From contig JAQYVS010000235.1 in assembly GCA_030145365.1 (NCBI GenBank), positions 1 through 6,786 of the forward strand: a stretch of DNA of 6,786 nucleotides. The letters are read 5' to 3'. The notes beneath the pieces are model-generated. The model saw only the letters and a program-made list of their open reading frames with translations, was not told the DNA's origin and searched no databases. This document shows positions 1-6,736 of this stretch, piece after piece. The stretch comes from Desulfofustis sp. GTDB lineage: Bacteria > Desulfobacterota > Desulfobulbia > Desulfobulbales > Desulfocapsaceae. Positions within the stretch are counted from its first letter, which is position 1. The number at the start of each line of letters is the position of its first letter. A program made the position numbers and the translations under genes.

Positions 1-1143
1 ACTCTAGACATAAATGGGGCAGCCGGTTGGGCCGAGGACCAAAAGCCGATTGATTCATCACGGGAACCGTATGAAGCGGGCATCGGTTTGAGACAGAACG
101 TTTTCAGGGGCTTTGCCGATCAAGGTGAAATCGCCAGGCAAAAAGCACGAGTCCTATCTTCCGCCTACCTGCTACAGGGAACATCCGAAAATCTGGCACT
201 CAATGCCTCCCGCGCATATGTCAATGTTTTACGCAAACAGGAACTAAGAGCAATCGCCGACGAAAATCTTGCGATTCATCTGCGAATTGCAGACCAGATC
301 AGGCTGCGCAGCAGTTCTGGAGTCGGCAGCCAGGTGGATGTTGAACAGATCCAGAGCCGTCTAGCCCTGGCGCAATCAAACGTTGTTATTGCCGAAACCA
401 ACCTGCTCGACGCCCAGACAGAATACCTGGCAGTTGTCGGACACCTGCCCATGGATCTGACCAGACCGGCGTCACCGGATGATATGATGCCGAGTACACT
501 CGAGGACGCGACCTTGCAGGCCATCGGCGCAAATCCCATTCTGAAATCTGCAATGTCCGATCTTGATGCACGCCAGCAGCAATATGAGGTTGCCAAGGCC
601 CCGTACTACCCGATTCTGGACATCGAACTGGACAAGCGCTGGGAAGACGACATCGATCGGGTGGACACCGAACGTGAATATTGGTCTGCCCTTGGCCGGG
701 TGCGATACAATCTGTTTAACGGCTGGCGCGACCAGGGACGTAAAGCGGAAACGCTTGAACTGGTCAGTGAGGCCCGCGAAATCAAGAACAATACCGAGCG
801 GCAGGTTGTCGAATCAATGAGATTGTCCTGGATGGCGTATATGTCGGTACTTGACAGGATCGACTATTTGAGAGACTACGTGAAATCGAGCAGGTCTACC
901 GCGGAGGCCTATGCCAAGCAGTTTGATATCGGCAAACGGACCCTGCTTGACGTTCTCGATGGCGAGGCTGAGGCAATTAATGCCCGTGCCGACTTGGTCG
1001 ATGCCGAGGCTGATGGCCTTTTCTCTCAATACCGGATTCTCAATGCTACGGGTGGACTGGTCGATTCTTTTGGCCTAAGCTGGCCCGAAGAAGCATTGGT
1101 TGGCGATGACCAGAATATGGAAGCAGAAGGAGATAACGGCTAA
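1..1143 (+). CDS. lapE: TolC-family outer-membrane channel of type I secretion, LapE-like (5' end cut by window)
   Basis: The reading frame is open from base 1, so the N terminus, including any signal peptide, lies outside the window; 380 residues are visible. The two-fold repeat of TolC-type efflux proteins can be seen. A strand ending in RQNVFRGF lies near fragment residues 30-37 and its second-half counterpart RYNLFNG near 235-241. Each is followed by long alanine- and glutamine-rich helices that would build the periplasmic tunnel. The motif QFDIGKRTLLDVLD (about 308-319) is the usual signature of the last long helix. The protein should form the outer-membrane exit duct that docks on the LapB/LapC inner-membrane pair. 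The lapE assignment rests on the neighbouring lapG, lapD and lapB genes; from its sequence alone it could serve another type I system. A terminator follows the stop codon, so it is probably not co-transcribed with lapG. Confidence 0.88.
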   Translation, partial: TLDINGAAGWAEDQKPIDSSREPYEAGIGLRQNVFRGFADQGEIARQKARVLSSAYLLQGTSENLALNASRAYVNVLRKQELRAIADENLAIHLRIADQIRLRSSSGVGSQVDVEQIQSRLALAQSNVVIAETNLLDAQTEYLAVVGHLPMDLTRPASPDDMMPSTLEDATLQAIGANPILKSAMSDLDARQQQYEVAKAPYYPILDIELDKRWEDDIDRVDTEREYWSALGRVRYNLFNGWRDQGRKAETLELVSEAREIKNNTERQVVESMRLSWMAYMSVLDRIDYLRDYVKSSRSTAEAYAKQFDIGKRTLLDVLDGEAEAINARADLVDAEADGLFSQYRILNATGGLVDSFGLSWPEEALVGDDQNMEAEGDNG

Positions 1144-1177
1144 TAATCACACGTAGCAATCCAGCGTGTCTAACGTT

Positions 1178-1220
1178 AAAGGCCGCATCGGTATCATGCC
1201 GGAGCGGCCTTTGTTTTTTT
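1178..1220 (+). terminator. Rho-independent terminator after the TolC gene
   Basis: A nine-base perfect stem, AAAGGCCGC (1178-1186) against GCGGCCTTT (1204-1212), encloses a smaller inner hairpin (CGGTA/TGCCG with one G-T pair). The run TTGTTTTTTT ends at 1220. It sits 35 bases after the lapE stop codon and should end that transcript before lapG. Confidence 0.9.
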
Positions 1221-1248
1221 CTACCTCCCCTTACCCTGAGTTCTTTTC

Positions 1249-1277
1249 TTGAATACTGCCTCGTTTTGTTGTTAAAT
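1249..1277 (+). promoter_or_regulatory. Candidate sigma-70 promoter for lapGD
   Basis: TTGAAT (1249-1254) and TTAAAT (1272-1277) are separated by 17 bases; each matches the consensus at four of six positions. It lies between the lapE terminator and lapG, where a promoter is needed, and would give a leader of about 70 bases. The boxes are weak, so this is only the best candidate seen. Confidence 0.3.
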
Positions 1278-1354
1278 CAAGGTATTGAGTCATTTTTTTT
1301 AAAACATGCTTTACGGACAAACACTACGGTCAAACTACTGGAGGCTTTGCTCAA

Positions 1355-2029
1355 TTGAAGGCTAGGGAGAAAAACCGACATACCGTTGCTCTTCTATTTG
1401 GAGTGCTCGGTATCATTCTCTCCCTGTTGACCGTTCAGGCCCAAAATTCATTTGAACTTCCCCCCAAATTACTTGGCAAGGTAGAAAAAGATCATGGACC
1501 GCAGGCCAGCAAGCGCCTTGTAGCATGGCAGGACCTGATAAGAGACGACCAGAGTGTAAGTGATCTGGAAAAACTTCAGAAAGTAAACGTTTTTTTCAAC
1601 CGGGTTGACTTCGTCTCAGACCTCCTGCTCTGGAAAGAGAAAGATTATTGGGCCACTCCTGTCGAATTCCTGATTCAGAACGGCGGCGATTGTGAGGATT
1701 TTTCCATTGCCAAATATTTCACCCTGAAAAAAATGGGTGTTGACGAGGACAAGCTGAATATGACGTATGTTAAGGCATTGGAGTTGAACCAGGCACATAT
1801 GGTAGTAACCTACTATGACACTCCCGATGCTGAGCCGCTTGTACTTGATAATCTCAACACAAAGATTCTATTGGCTTCGAAACGAGCCGATTTAATGCCG
1901 GTTTTCAGCTTCAACGGTAGTGGACTCTGGCTTGCCAAAGAGCGGAGCCGGGGGAAAAAGGTTGGTAGCAGTGACCGATATAAGCGATGGATGGATCTGC
2001 TCCAGCGGATGCCCGAAGGACTTAACTGA
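1355..2029 (+). CDS. lapG: LapG, periplasmic calcium-dependent cysteine protease that releases the adhesin
   Basis: This 224-residue protein belongs to the bacterial transglutaminase-like cysteine protease family (BTLCP). Residues 1-29 form a Sec signal peptide: a basic start, a hydrophobic stretch at 10-27 and a likely cut after VQA (A29). The catalytic triad is C113 in the GGDCEDF motif, H148 in AHMVV and D165 in LVLDN. The acidic residues beside C113 (D112, E114, D115) fit the calcium site known in LapG proteins. In the family, LapG cuts the giant adhesin after a double-alanine site near its N terminus and is held inactive by LapD when c-di-GMP is high. The start is TTG at 1355, supported by GGAGG at 1340-1344 (ten-base spacer) and by the complete signal peptide; I see no in-frame ATG that would replace it. 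The gene ends nine bases before lapD. Confidence 0.95.
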   Translation: MKAREKNRHTVALLFGVLGIILSLLTVQAQNSFELPPKLLGKVEKDHGPQASKRLVAWQDLIRDDQSVSDLEKLQKVNVFFNRVDFVSDLLLWKEKDYWATPVEFLIQNGGDCEDFSIAKYFTLKKMGVDEDKLNMTYVKALELNQAHMVVTYYDTPDAEPLVLDNLNTKILLASKRADLMPVFSFNGSGLWLAKERSRGKKVGSSDRYKRWMDLLQRMPEGLN

Positions 2030-2033
2030 GGAG
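2028..2033 (+). promoter_or_regulatory. Ribosome binding site of lapD overlapping the lapG stop
   Basis: GAGGAG lies five bases before the lapD ATG and shares two bases with the lapG TGA (2027-2029). Ribosomes finishing lapG would be delivered to the lapD start. This suggests translational coupling and fixed proportions of protease and receptor. Confidence 0.75.
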
Positions 2034-2038
2034 TCACC

Positions 2039-3964
2039 ATGACGCTCTATAGACAGCTTCTGATTTTTACATTGATTTTATGCTTTATCCTGTTCATCGG
2101 GGTCTGGGCCTACAAGCTGCAGTCCACCCGGACATTTCTGGAGCATCAGCTCGAAGCCCATGCCCAGGACACTGCCACCTCGCTTGGTCTGTCTTTATCG
2201 CCGCTGGTAGCCCAAAAAGATCTGGCAGGTATTGAAACCATGATGAACGCCATCTTCGACCGGGGCTATTACAAACAGATAACCTTTTCCGATGTACATG
2301 GCGAACTGGTATCCAAACGGCTGGCCTCGATGGAGATAGAGCAGGTGCCTAACTGGTTTATCAATGCATTACCGATAACCACTCCGGGCGGCGAGTCGCT
2401 GGTCATGGCCGGTTGGAAACGGGCCGGTTCGATCTATGTGGAAAGCCATCCCGGCTATGCCTACCAAACTCTCTGGCAAACGTTCGTACGGGTCGTGATC
2501 TATTTTCTGCTCACCGGCTGCATAGTCTTCTTCATTGGGGGGCTAATACTGAAACACCTGCTTAAACCGTTGCGCCGGGTTCAGGACCAAGCGGAGGCCA
2601 TCTGTCGAAAGGAGTATGAAATTCAAGAGCAGATACCAAAAACCAGAGAGCTGAAAAGTGTCGTTACCTCAATGAACAAAATGACCGCCCGGGTCAAAGA
2701 AATGTTTAACGAACAGGCGGTCATTGCCGAGAAACATAGGGAAAATGCCTTCGGTGATCCACTCACCGGGCTAGGCAACCGTCGGTACCTTGCGGCCCAG
2801 GTCGATAGTGTCATGCAAAACAGCCCAGAAATGGCCAAGGGATTGTTTCTATTAATTCAGATTCAGGATCTCAGAGAAATCAACGAAGCCAAGGGGTATA
2901 TCGGTGGAGATCAAATGCTTAAACGGACTGCAGAGGTGATCACCGAAACAATCAGTTCGTATCCCGGTTATACTGCAGCCCGACTGAGCGGTGCAGACTT
3001 CGGTGTGTTTTTACCCGATGCAGACAAAGAAGACAGTGAGCAATTGACAGGTCTAATGGCCGAACGTCTCGGAGGGCTCTCGGTTGAAGGCTTGAGCACC
3101 ACGGACAATATCTGCAGTCTTGGCGGCGTCTATTACAATACCCCGTGCAGTTTTGGTCATTTATTGGCCAAAACAGACGTTGCTTTGCTTGCCTCAAAAC
3201 ATGAAGGTCCGAACGGATGGAAGCTTGAACCAGCCTATTGCGACGATGACGATCCGACTCAGGGAAAAGTCTGGTGGCGTAAAACACTTGAGCAGTCACT
3301 GGCCGACAAGGCTATTAACCTCTACGGCCAGCACGCGATGAAAACCGGTGAAAGCGATACACCGATCCATCTCGAAGTATTTTCCCGGATAACCATCGAT
3401 GACGACAACGAAGTGGCCGCCGGTGTTTTCATTCCACTTGCTGAACACGCCGCGGTGGTTACCGAGCTTGACCGCAAGGTGGTCGAGTTGGTTCTCGCAA
3501 CCTATTCATCCTGGCAGAAGGGACCCGTGGCCATAAACCTGTCTGTAACATCACTTCTTGATTCAAATTTCACCGCCTGGCTTGTTTCCGGATTAAAATC
3601 GCTCGACAACAAATCTTTGGTGCTTTATTTCGAATTCCCGGAAGTCAGCGTCGTTAAGCAGATTGATGCAGTACGAGCTTTTGCAGTCGCCGTGCGAGCC
3701 CTAGGGCACGATATCGGCATCGATCATTTCGGGAGAAGTTTCTGCAATTTCGGTTATCTGAAATCGCTACAGCCGGATTATGTGAAAATCGATGCGGCCT
3801 TTACCCGGGAACTTGCGTCCGAACATGATGATGGATACTTTTTCATCGGTGCATTAAACGGTGTGGCGCACAGCCTTGATATCAAGGTTATTGCGGAAGG
3901 GGTCGAAACCGAAGATCAGCTGGCAGTCTTTAATGAGTTGAAAGTGGATGGATACCAAGGCTAA
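2039..3964 (+). CDS. lapD: LapD, inner-membrane c-di-GMP receptor that sequesters LapG (HAMP, degenerate GGDEF and EAL)
   Basis: The protein has 641 residues. TM1 is at about 5-25, the periplasmic domain at 26-149, TM2 at about 150-171, a HAMP segment at about 172-224, a GGDEF-like domain at about 236-395 and an EAL-like domain at about 415-641. W126, in a GW pair, matches the position of the tryptophan that LapD uses to grip LapG. The GGDEF motif has decayed to SGADF (317-321) and no RxxD inhibitory site is seen, so cyclase activity is unlikely. The EAL motif reads EVF (446-448). N500, E532, D562, K583, E620, E623 and Q640 are kept, but the usual DDFG reads DHFG (H563). This supports ligand binding without normal hydrolysis. 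The stop codon falls directly after DGYQG, inside the conserved end of the EAL domain, so the protein looks about 13 residues short. It is coupled to lapG upstream. Confidence 0.95.
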   Translation: MTLYRQLLIFTLILCFILFIGVWAYKLQSTRTFLEHQLEAHAQDTATSLGLSLSPLVAQKDLAGIETMMNAIFDRGYYKQITFSDVHGELVSKRLASMEIEQVPNWFINALPITTPGGESLVMAGWKRAGSIYVESHPGYAYQTLWQTFVRVVIYFLLTGCIVFFIGGLILKHLLKPLRRVQDQAEAICRKEYEIQEQIPKTRELKSVVTSMNKMTARVKEMFNEQAVIAEKHRENAFGDPLTGLGNRRYLAAQVDSVMQNSPEMAKGLFLLIQIQDLREINEAKGYIGGDQMLKRTAEVITETISSYPGYTAARLSGADFGVFLPDADKEDSEQLTGLMAERLGGLSVEGLSTTDNICSLGGVYYNTPCSFGHLLAKTDVALLASKHEGPNGWKLEPAYCDDDDPTQGKVWWRKTLEQSLADKAINLYGQHAMKTGESDTPIHLEVFSRITIDDDNEVAAGVFIPLAEHAAVVTELDRKVVELVLATYSSWQKGPVAINLSVTSLLDSNFTAWLVSGLKSLDNKSLVLYFEFPEVSVVKQIDAVRAFAVAVRALGHDIGIDHFGRSFCNFGYLKSLQPDYVKIDAAFTRELASEHDDGYFFIGALNGVAHSLDIKVIAEGVETEDQLAVFNELKVDGYQG

Positions 3965-4003
3965 CTGGTTGAACAACCCAAATTACTCACCTCAAAGGTG
4001 TAA
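3965..4003 (+). other. In-frame continuation of lapD behind its stop codon
   Basis: Twelve sense codons follow the lapD TAA in the same frame (LVEQPKLLTSKV) and then a second TAA comes at 4001-4003. EAL domains normally continue past the QG of this motif with a Tyr or Gln, then Leu-Phe-Gly-x-Pro. Here the residues are Leu-Val-Glu-Gln-Pro, so the match resumes exactly one codon after the stop. It looks like the lost C-terminal tail of LapD. Readthrough or a sequence error are alternatives. Confidence 0.6.
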
Positions 4004-4040
4004 ACAAGCCTGGGGAAAGACAGGTTAGGGAAAAATAGGT

Positions 4041-4376
4041 TTAGAGGATGTCATCGACGGTCAGCTCAGCCCCGTTTTCATGCATCCGCCGCCGGACTTC
4101 CCGACGATTGCCTAATTTCTCACGGGCTTCGTCGGGTAAATCGGTGAGTAAAATTATGTTTTTATTTACTAATATCTCGATCAGGTCATCCAGAACCCGA
4201 ATCATCTTTTTATCGGCAGCTGTCAGGAGCACTTCATATGAAGTTTTACCGTACTCACCGGCCAGAAAGTCTTCCAATTCCTTCTCACTGAGGGGCTCAT
4301 CATCCACCTGCTGCCCATTGGAGTCTTTTCTTATGGCTATGATATTACCCTGCTGATCTCGTTCGGCAAAGAACAT
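4041..4376 (-). CDS. Small conserved protein of unknown function, sometimes labelled tryptophan synthase beta-like
   Basis: This 111-residue soluble, highly charged protein has no signal peptide or membrane segment. It begins MFFAERDQQGNI, and the core MIRVLDDLIEILVNKN followed by TDLPDEAREKL is the pattern I recall from a small gammaproteobacterial family. That family is often carried in databases as tryptophan synthase subunit beta-like, a name with no visible basis in the enzyme. No catalytic motif can be seen. I chose the ATG at 4376 over the in-frame ATG at 4388, because GAGGG (4382-4386) stands five bases before it and family members start at this point. Using 4388 would add four residues (MRVA). 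The gene converges on lapD and diverges from lapB. Its position inside a Lap locus may be chance; a role in adhesion is only a possibility. Confidence 0.8.
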   Translation of the reverse strand: MFFAERDQQGNIIAIRKDSNGQQVDDEPLSEKELEDFLAGEYGKTSYEVLLTAADKKMIRVLDDLIEILVNKNIILLTDLPDEAREKLGNRREVRRRMHENGAELTVDDIL

Positions 4377-4381
4377 GGCTA

Positions 4382-4386
4382 CCCTC
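4382..4386 (-). promoter_or_regulatory. Ribosome binding site that decides the start of the small minus-strand gene
   Basis: Read on the minus strand, GAGGG precedes the ATG at 4376 with a five-base spacer. It overlaps the competing ATG at 4388, which has no Shine-Dalgarno sequence of its own. Confidence 0.6.
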
Positions 4387-4418
4387 ATTGTTAATCAGTG
4401 GATTGATACCGAAATACA

Positions 4419-4424
4419 ATTATA
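4419..4424 (-). promoter_or_regulatory. Candidate -10 box for the small minus-strand gene
   Basis: A perfect TATAAT is read on the minus strand, 42 bases before the chosen ATG. No convincing -35 box is found at 16-18 bases (the sequence there is AGGAGA-like), so the promoter would be weak or helped by an activator. Confidence 0.4.
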
Positions 4425-4456
4425 ACCATAGAATTCTCAAATCTCCTATTTTTTAT

Positions 4457-4485
4457 TTTTCATTTAAATATCTAACATGTATGAT
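4457..4485 (+). promoter_or_regulatory. Candidate sigma-70 promoter for lapB
   Basis: TTTTCA (4457-4462, four of six matches) and TATGAT (4480-4485, five of six) are separated by 17 bases in an AT-rich stretch. The leader to the lapB ATG would be about 54 bases. Together with the TATAAT on the other strand this makes 4377-4545 a divergent promoter region. Confidence 0.4.
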
Positions 4486-4493
4486 AGGTAGAG

Positions 4494-4537
4494 CACGTCA
4501 AAATACGGGATTCACTAATCACCAGATCATCACGTCA
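4494..4537 (+). repeat. Pair of CACGTCA direct repeats in the lapB leader
   Basis: CACGTCA occurs at 4494-4500 and again at 4531-4537, 37 bases apart, between the candidate promoter and the lapB start. It could be a regulator site, but seven bases twice in such a region can be chance. Confidence 0.25.
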
Positions 4538-4545
4538 GCAGTTTT

Positions 4546-6720
4546 ATGAAAGCAACAATCAGACCCAAAGTCCAGCAGTCTTCCTGGAAAATAAAAAACT
4601 TCAGCGATACCATTGACGACCCGATCGCCGATTGTCTGGTAATGCTCTCTAAAATTTACGGCCAACCCATCTCGAGAACCGCCCTGAGAGCCGGTCTTCC
4701 ACTGGAAAACAACCGGTTGTCCGTTAGCCTGACTTCTCGGGCCGCAGCCAGAGCAGGTTTATCATCAAGAGTACTGGGTAGATCAATTTCGCAGATGTCG
4801 ACCCTTGAACTGCCCTGCATCCTGCTGCTCAACCCGAATAAGGCCTGTGTCCTTACCGATATCAATTATGAGCAACAAACAGTGACGGTGCTGCTGCCGG
4901 AAACCGGTATGGGCAAAGAAACACTCCCGGTAGCCGAACTGGAGAAAAGTTATAGTGGCTACGCGATTTTTGTTCACCCCTCCTTTGACCGGGTACGCGA
5001 TTCCTCAACTCTTGAGCGTCCTAGACATAAAAGCTGGTTCTGGGGAAAGATGTTCGATTCCTGGCGCATCTACCGCGATGTGCTGATTGCCTCGCTTCTG
5101 ATCAACACATTGGGGCTGGCAACACCTTTCTTCATTTTAAACGTCTACGACAGGGTTATTCCCAACAGTGCTTTTGATACCTTGTGGGTTCTGGCGATTG
5201 GCATTGGTATCGTCTATCTTTTTTCTCTGTTGATGCAGAGTTTACGCGGGTATTTCGTTGATCTTGCCGGACAAAAGGCCAGTCTTAACATGTCGGCAGA
5301 ACTGATTGAAAAAACGCTCGGCATGAAAATGACTTCCCGGCCCGAATCGATCGGCTCATTTACTAATAAGATCCAGCAGTTTGATTCGATCCGCGACTTC
5401 ATCACCTCCTTTTCAATCACCGCGATGGTTGATATGCCGTTTGTCTTCCTTGCCCTGGCGGTGATCTGGTATCTGGCCGGACCGATCGTGCTGGTCCATA
5501 TAGTTGCCATCTGTTTTCTGATTCTCTATTCGATTCTGATATACCGGCCGCTAAAAGTAGCAATTGAAAATACCTACCAGGCAACTTCCAAGAAGAATGC
5601 AATCCTGGTGGAAGGGCTCAACGGTCTGGAGAACCTCAAACTACTTGGAGCGGAAAGTAAGGTCCAAAAAGATTGGGAGGATTCCATATCACAGCATTCC
5701 CGCTGGGGATCCCGCTCTCGATTCTTATCCACTTCGGTGAATCACATCTCGGCTTTTGTCCAGAACGGAACCGTGGTTGCAGTGGTGATCGCAGGAGTTT
5801 ATGCGATCTCCGAAGGTTTTCTGACCCAGGGAGGACTGATTGCCATCGTCATTCTGACGCGCCAGGCCATCGCTCCAATGACCCAGTTCGTTGGCCTACT
5901 TGCTCGATTCCACAGGGCCAGGACCGCCTATGTAACACTGAAAAAAATGATGGTCATGCCGGTCGAGCGACCACCCGACTCCACCTTTTTGCACCGGGCC
6001 TCAATACGTGGTGCATTAGAGTTTAAAAATGTTTCGTTTAAATATCCTGACCAGAATGCTTATGCGTTAAAAGACGTTTCGTTTTCCGTTAAGGCAGGAG
6101 AGCATGTGGGAATCATCGGCTCTATAGGGTCTGGGAAAAGTACGCTCAGTAAAATTCTGCTGGGCCTTTACGAGCCTGAAAACGGGATGGTCACCGTTGA
6201 CGGCACCGACACCAGGCAAATTGACCCACATGATTTACGATTTTTCATTGGCTGTGTCCCCCAGGACATCACCCTGTTCAGGGGCTCGGTGCGGGAAAAT
6301 ATAATCATGGGTCATCCTGATGTTGACGATGAGGCGATCCTGCGGGCTGCCAAACTGGCCGGAGTGACTGAAATCGTAAAACAACACAGTGCCGGATTTG
6401 ATATGCCGGTCGGCGAACAGGGAAGAAGCCTGTCCGGCGGCCAGCGGCAGACAGTGGCTCTGGCCCGGGCAGTACTGCACGATCCGCCGATGCTGATTCT
6501 TGATGAGCCAAGCAGTTCGATGGATGCCCGAACGGAAAAAAGACTCTGCAACAACCTCAGCCGCATACTGGAAGGTAAGACCCTGCTTCTGGTAACTCAC
6601 CGGGCCTCGCTGCTGACCCTTGTTGACAGGGTAATTGTCCTCGACAACGGTACGGTGCGGGCTGACGGGCCGAAAGACAATATTTTAGAAGCAATCCAAA
6701 AAGGACAGCTGAGTTTGTAG
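4546..6720 (+). CDS. lapB: LapB, type I secretion ABC transporter with inactive C39-like domain
   Basis: This 724-residue inner-membrane ATPase drives export of the adhesin. Residues 20-145 form a C39-peptidase-like domain in which the catalytic positions are lost: the usual Asp-Cys reads D25-P26 and the usual His of HFVV falls near K99-A100. The transporter should therefore bind its substrate without cutting it, as in RTX and Lap exporters. The membrane domain spans about 175-455 with six hydrophobic segments (about 178-200, 213-235, 293-311, 313-334, 402-424, 428-450). The ATPase domain has Walker A GSIGSGKST (525-533), Q-loop Q573, signature LSGGQ (629-633), Walker B LILDEP (650-655) and H-loop H685; all are intact. 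The length is normal for the family. The ATG at 4546 lacks a clear Shine-Dalgarno sequence, but no better start precedes the C39-like domain. A membrane-fusion gene begins 17 bases after its stop. Confidence 0.95.
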   Translation: MKATIRPKVQQSSWKIKNFSDTIDDPIADCLVMLSKIYGQPISRTALRAGLPLENNRLSVSLTSRAAARAGLSSRVLGRSISQMSTLELPCILLLNPNKACVLTDINYEQQTVTVLLPETGMGKETLPVAELEKSYSGYAIFVHPSFDRVRDSSTLERPRHKSWFWGKMFDSWRIYRDVLIASLLINTLGLATPFFILNVYDRVIPNSAFDTLWVLAIGIGIVYLFSLLMQSLRGYFVDLAGQKASLNMSAELIEKTLGMKMTSRPESIGSFTNKIQQFDSIRDFITSFSITAMVDMPFVFLALAVIWYLAGPIVLVHIVAICFLILYSILIYRPLKVAIENTYQATSKKNAILVEGLNGLENLKLLGAESKVQKDWEDSISQHSRWGSRSRFLSTSVNHISAFVQNGTVVAVVIAGVYAISEGFLTQGGLIAIVILTRQAIAPMTQFVGLLARFHRARTAYVTLKKMMVMPVERPPDSTFLHRASIRGALEFKNVSFKYPDQNAYALKDVSFSVKAGEHVGIIGSIGSGKSTLSKILLGLYEPENGMVTVDGTDTRQIDPHDLRFFIGCVPQDITLFRGSVRENIIMGHPDVDDEAILRAAKLAGVTEIVKQHSAGFDMPVGEQGRSLSGGQRQTVALARAVLHDPPMLILDEPSSSMDARTEKRLCNNLSRILEGKTLLLVTHRASLLTLVDRVIVLDNGTVRADGPKDNILEAIQKGQLSL

Positions 6721-6736
6721 TAAGGATGGTAAATCA

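Noticed and set aside
2952..3299. A 115-codon minus-strand frame inside lapD
   Set aside because: It lies fully within the well-supported lapD coding sequence, has a Cys- and Arg-rich random composition and shows no family pattern.
3967..4000. Small inverted repeats (GGTTGAACAACC and CACCTCAAAGGTG) behind lapD as a terminator
   Set aside because: The stems are only four or five base pairs, and no T run follows on either strand.
4005..4040. CCTG/CAGG hairpin as a terminator of the minus-strand gene
   Set aside because: The stem has four base pairs and only a broken T stretch follows on the minus strand.
4048..4356. A 102-codon open frame on the plus strand opposite the small minus-strand gene
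   Set aside because: It is rich in Ser and Arg with no recognisable pattern and no Shine-Dalgarno. The minus-strand frame has a family pattern, a good start and a promoter-like box.
4494..4545. FleQ-like or other known c-di-GMP regulator box upstream of lapB
   Set aside because: There is a GTCA half-site, but no matching inverted half at the right spacing.
4630..4640. Asp-Cys pair (D29-C30) in LapB as an active C39 cysteine site
   Set aside because: Aligning the following Leu-x-Met-Leu helix with HlyB and active C39 peptidases puts the catalytic position at P26, and the matching histidine is absent.
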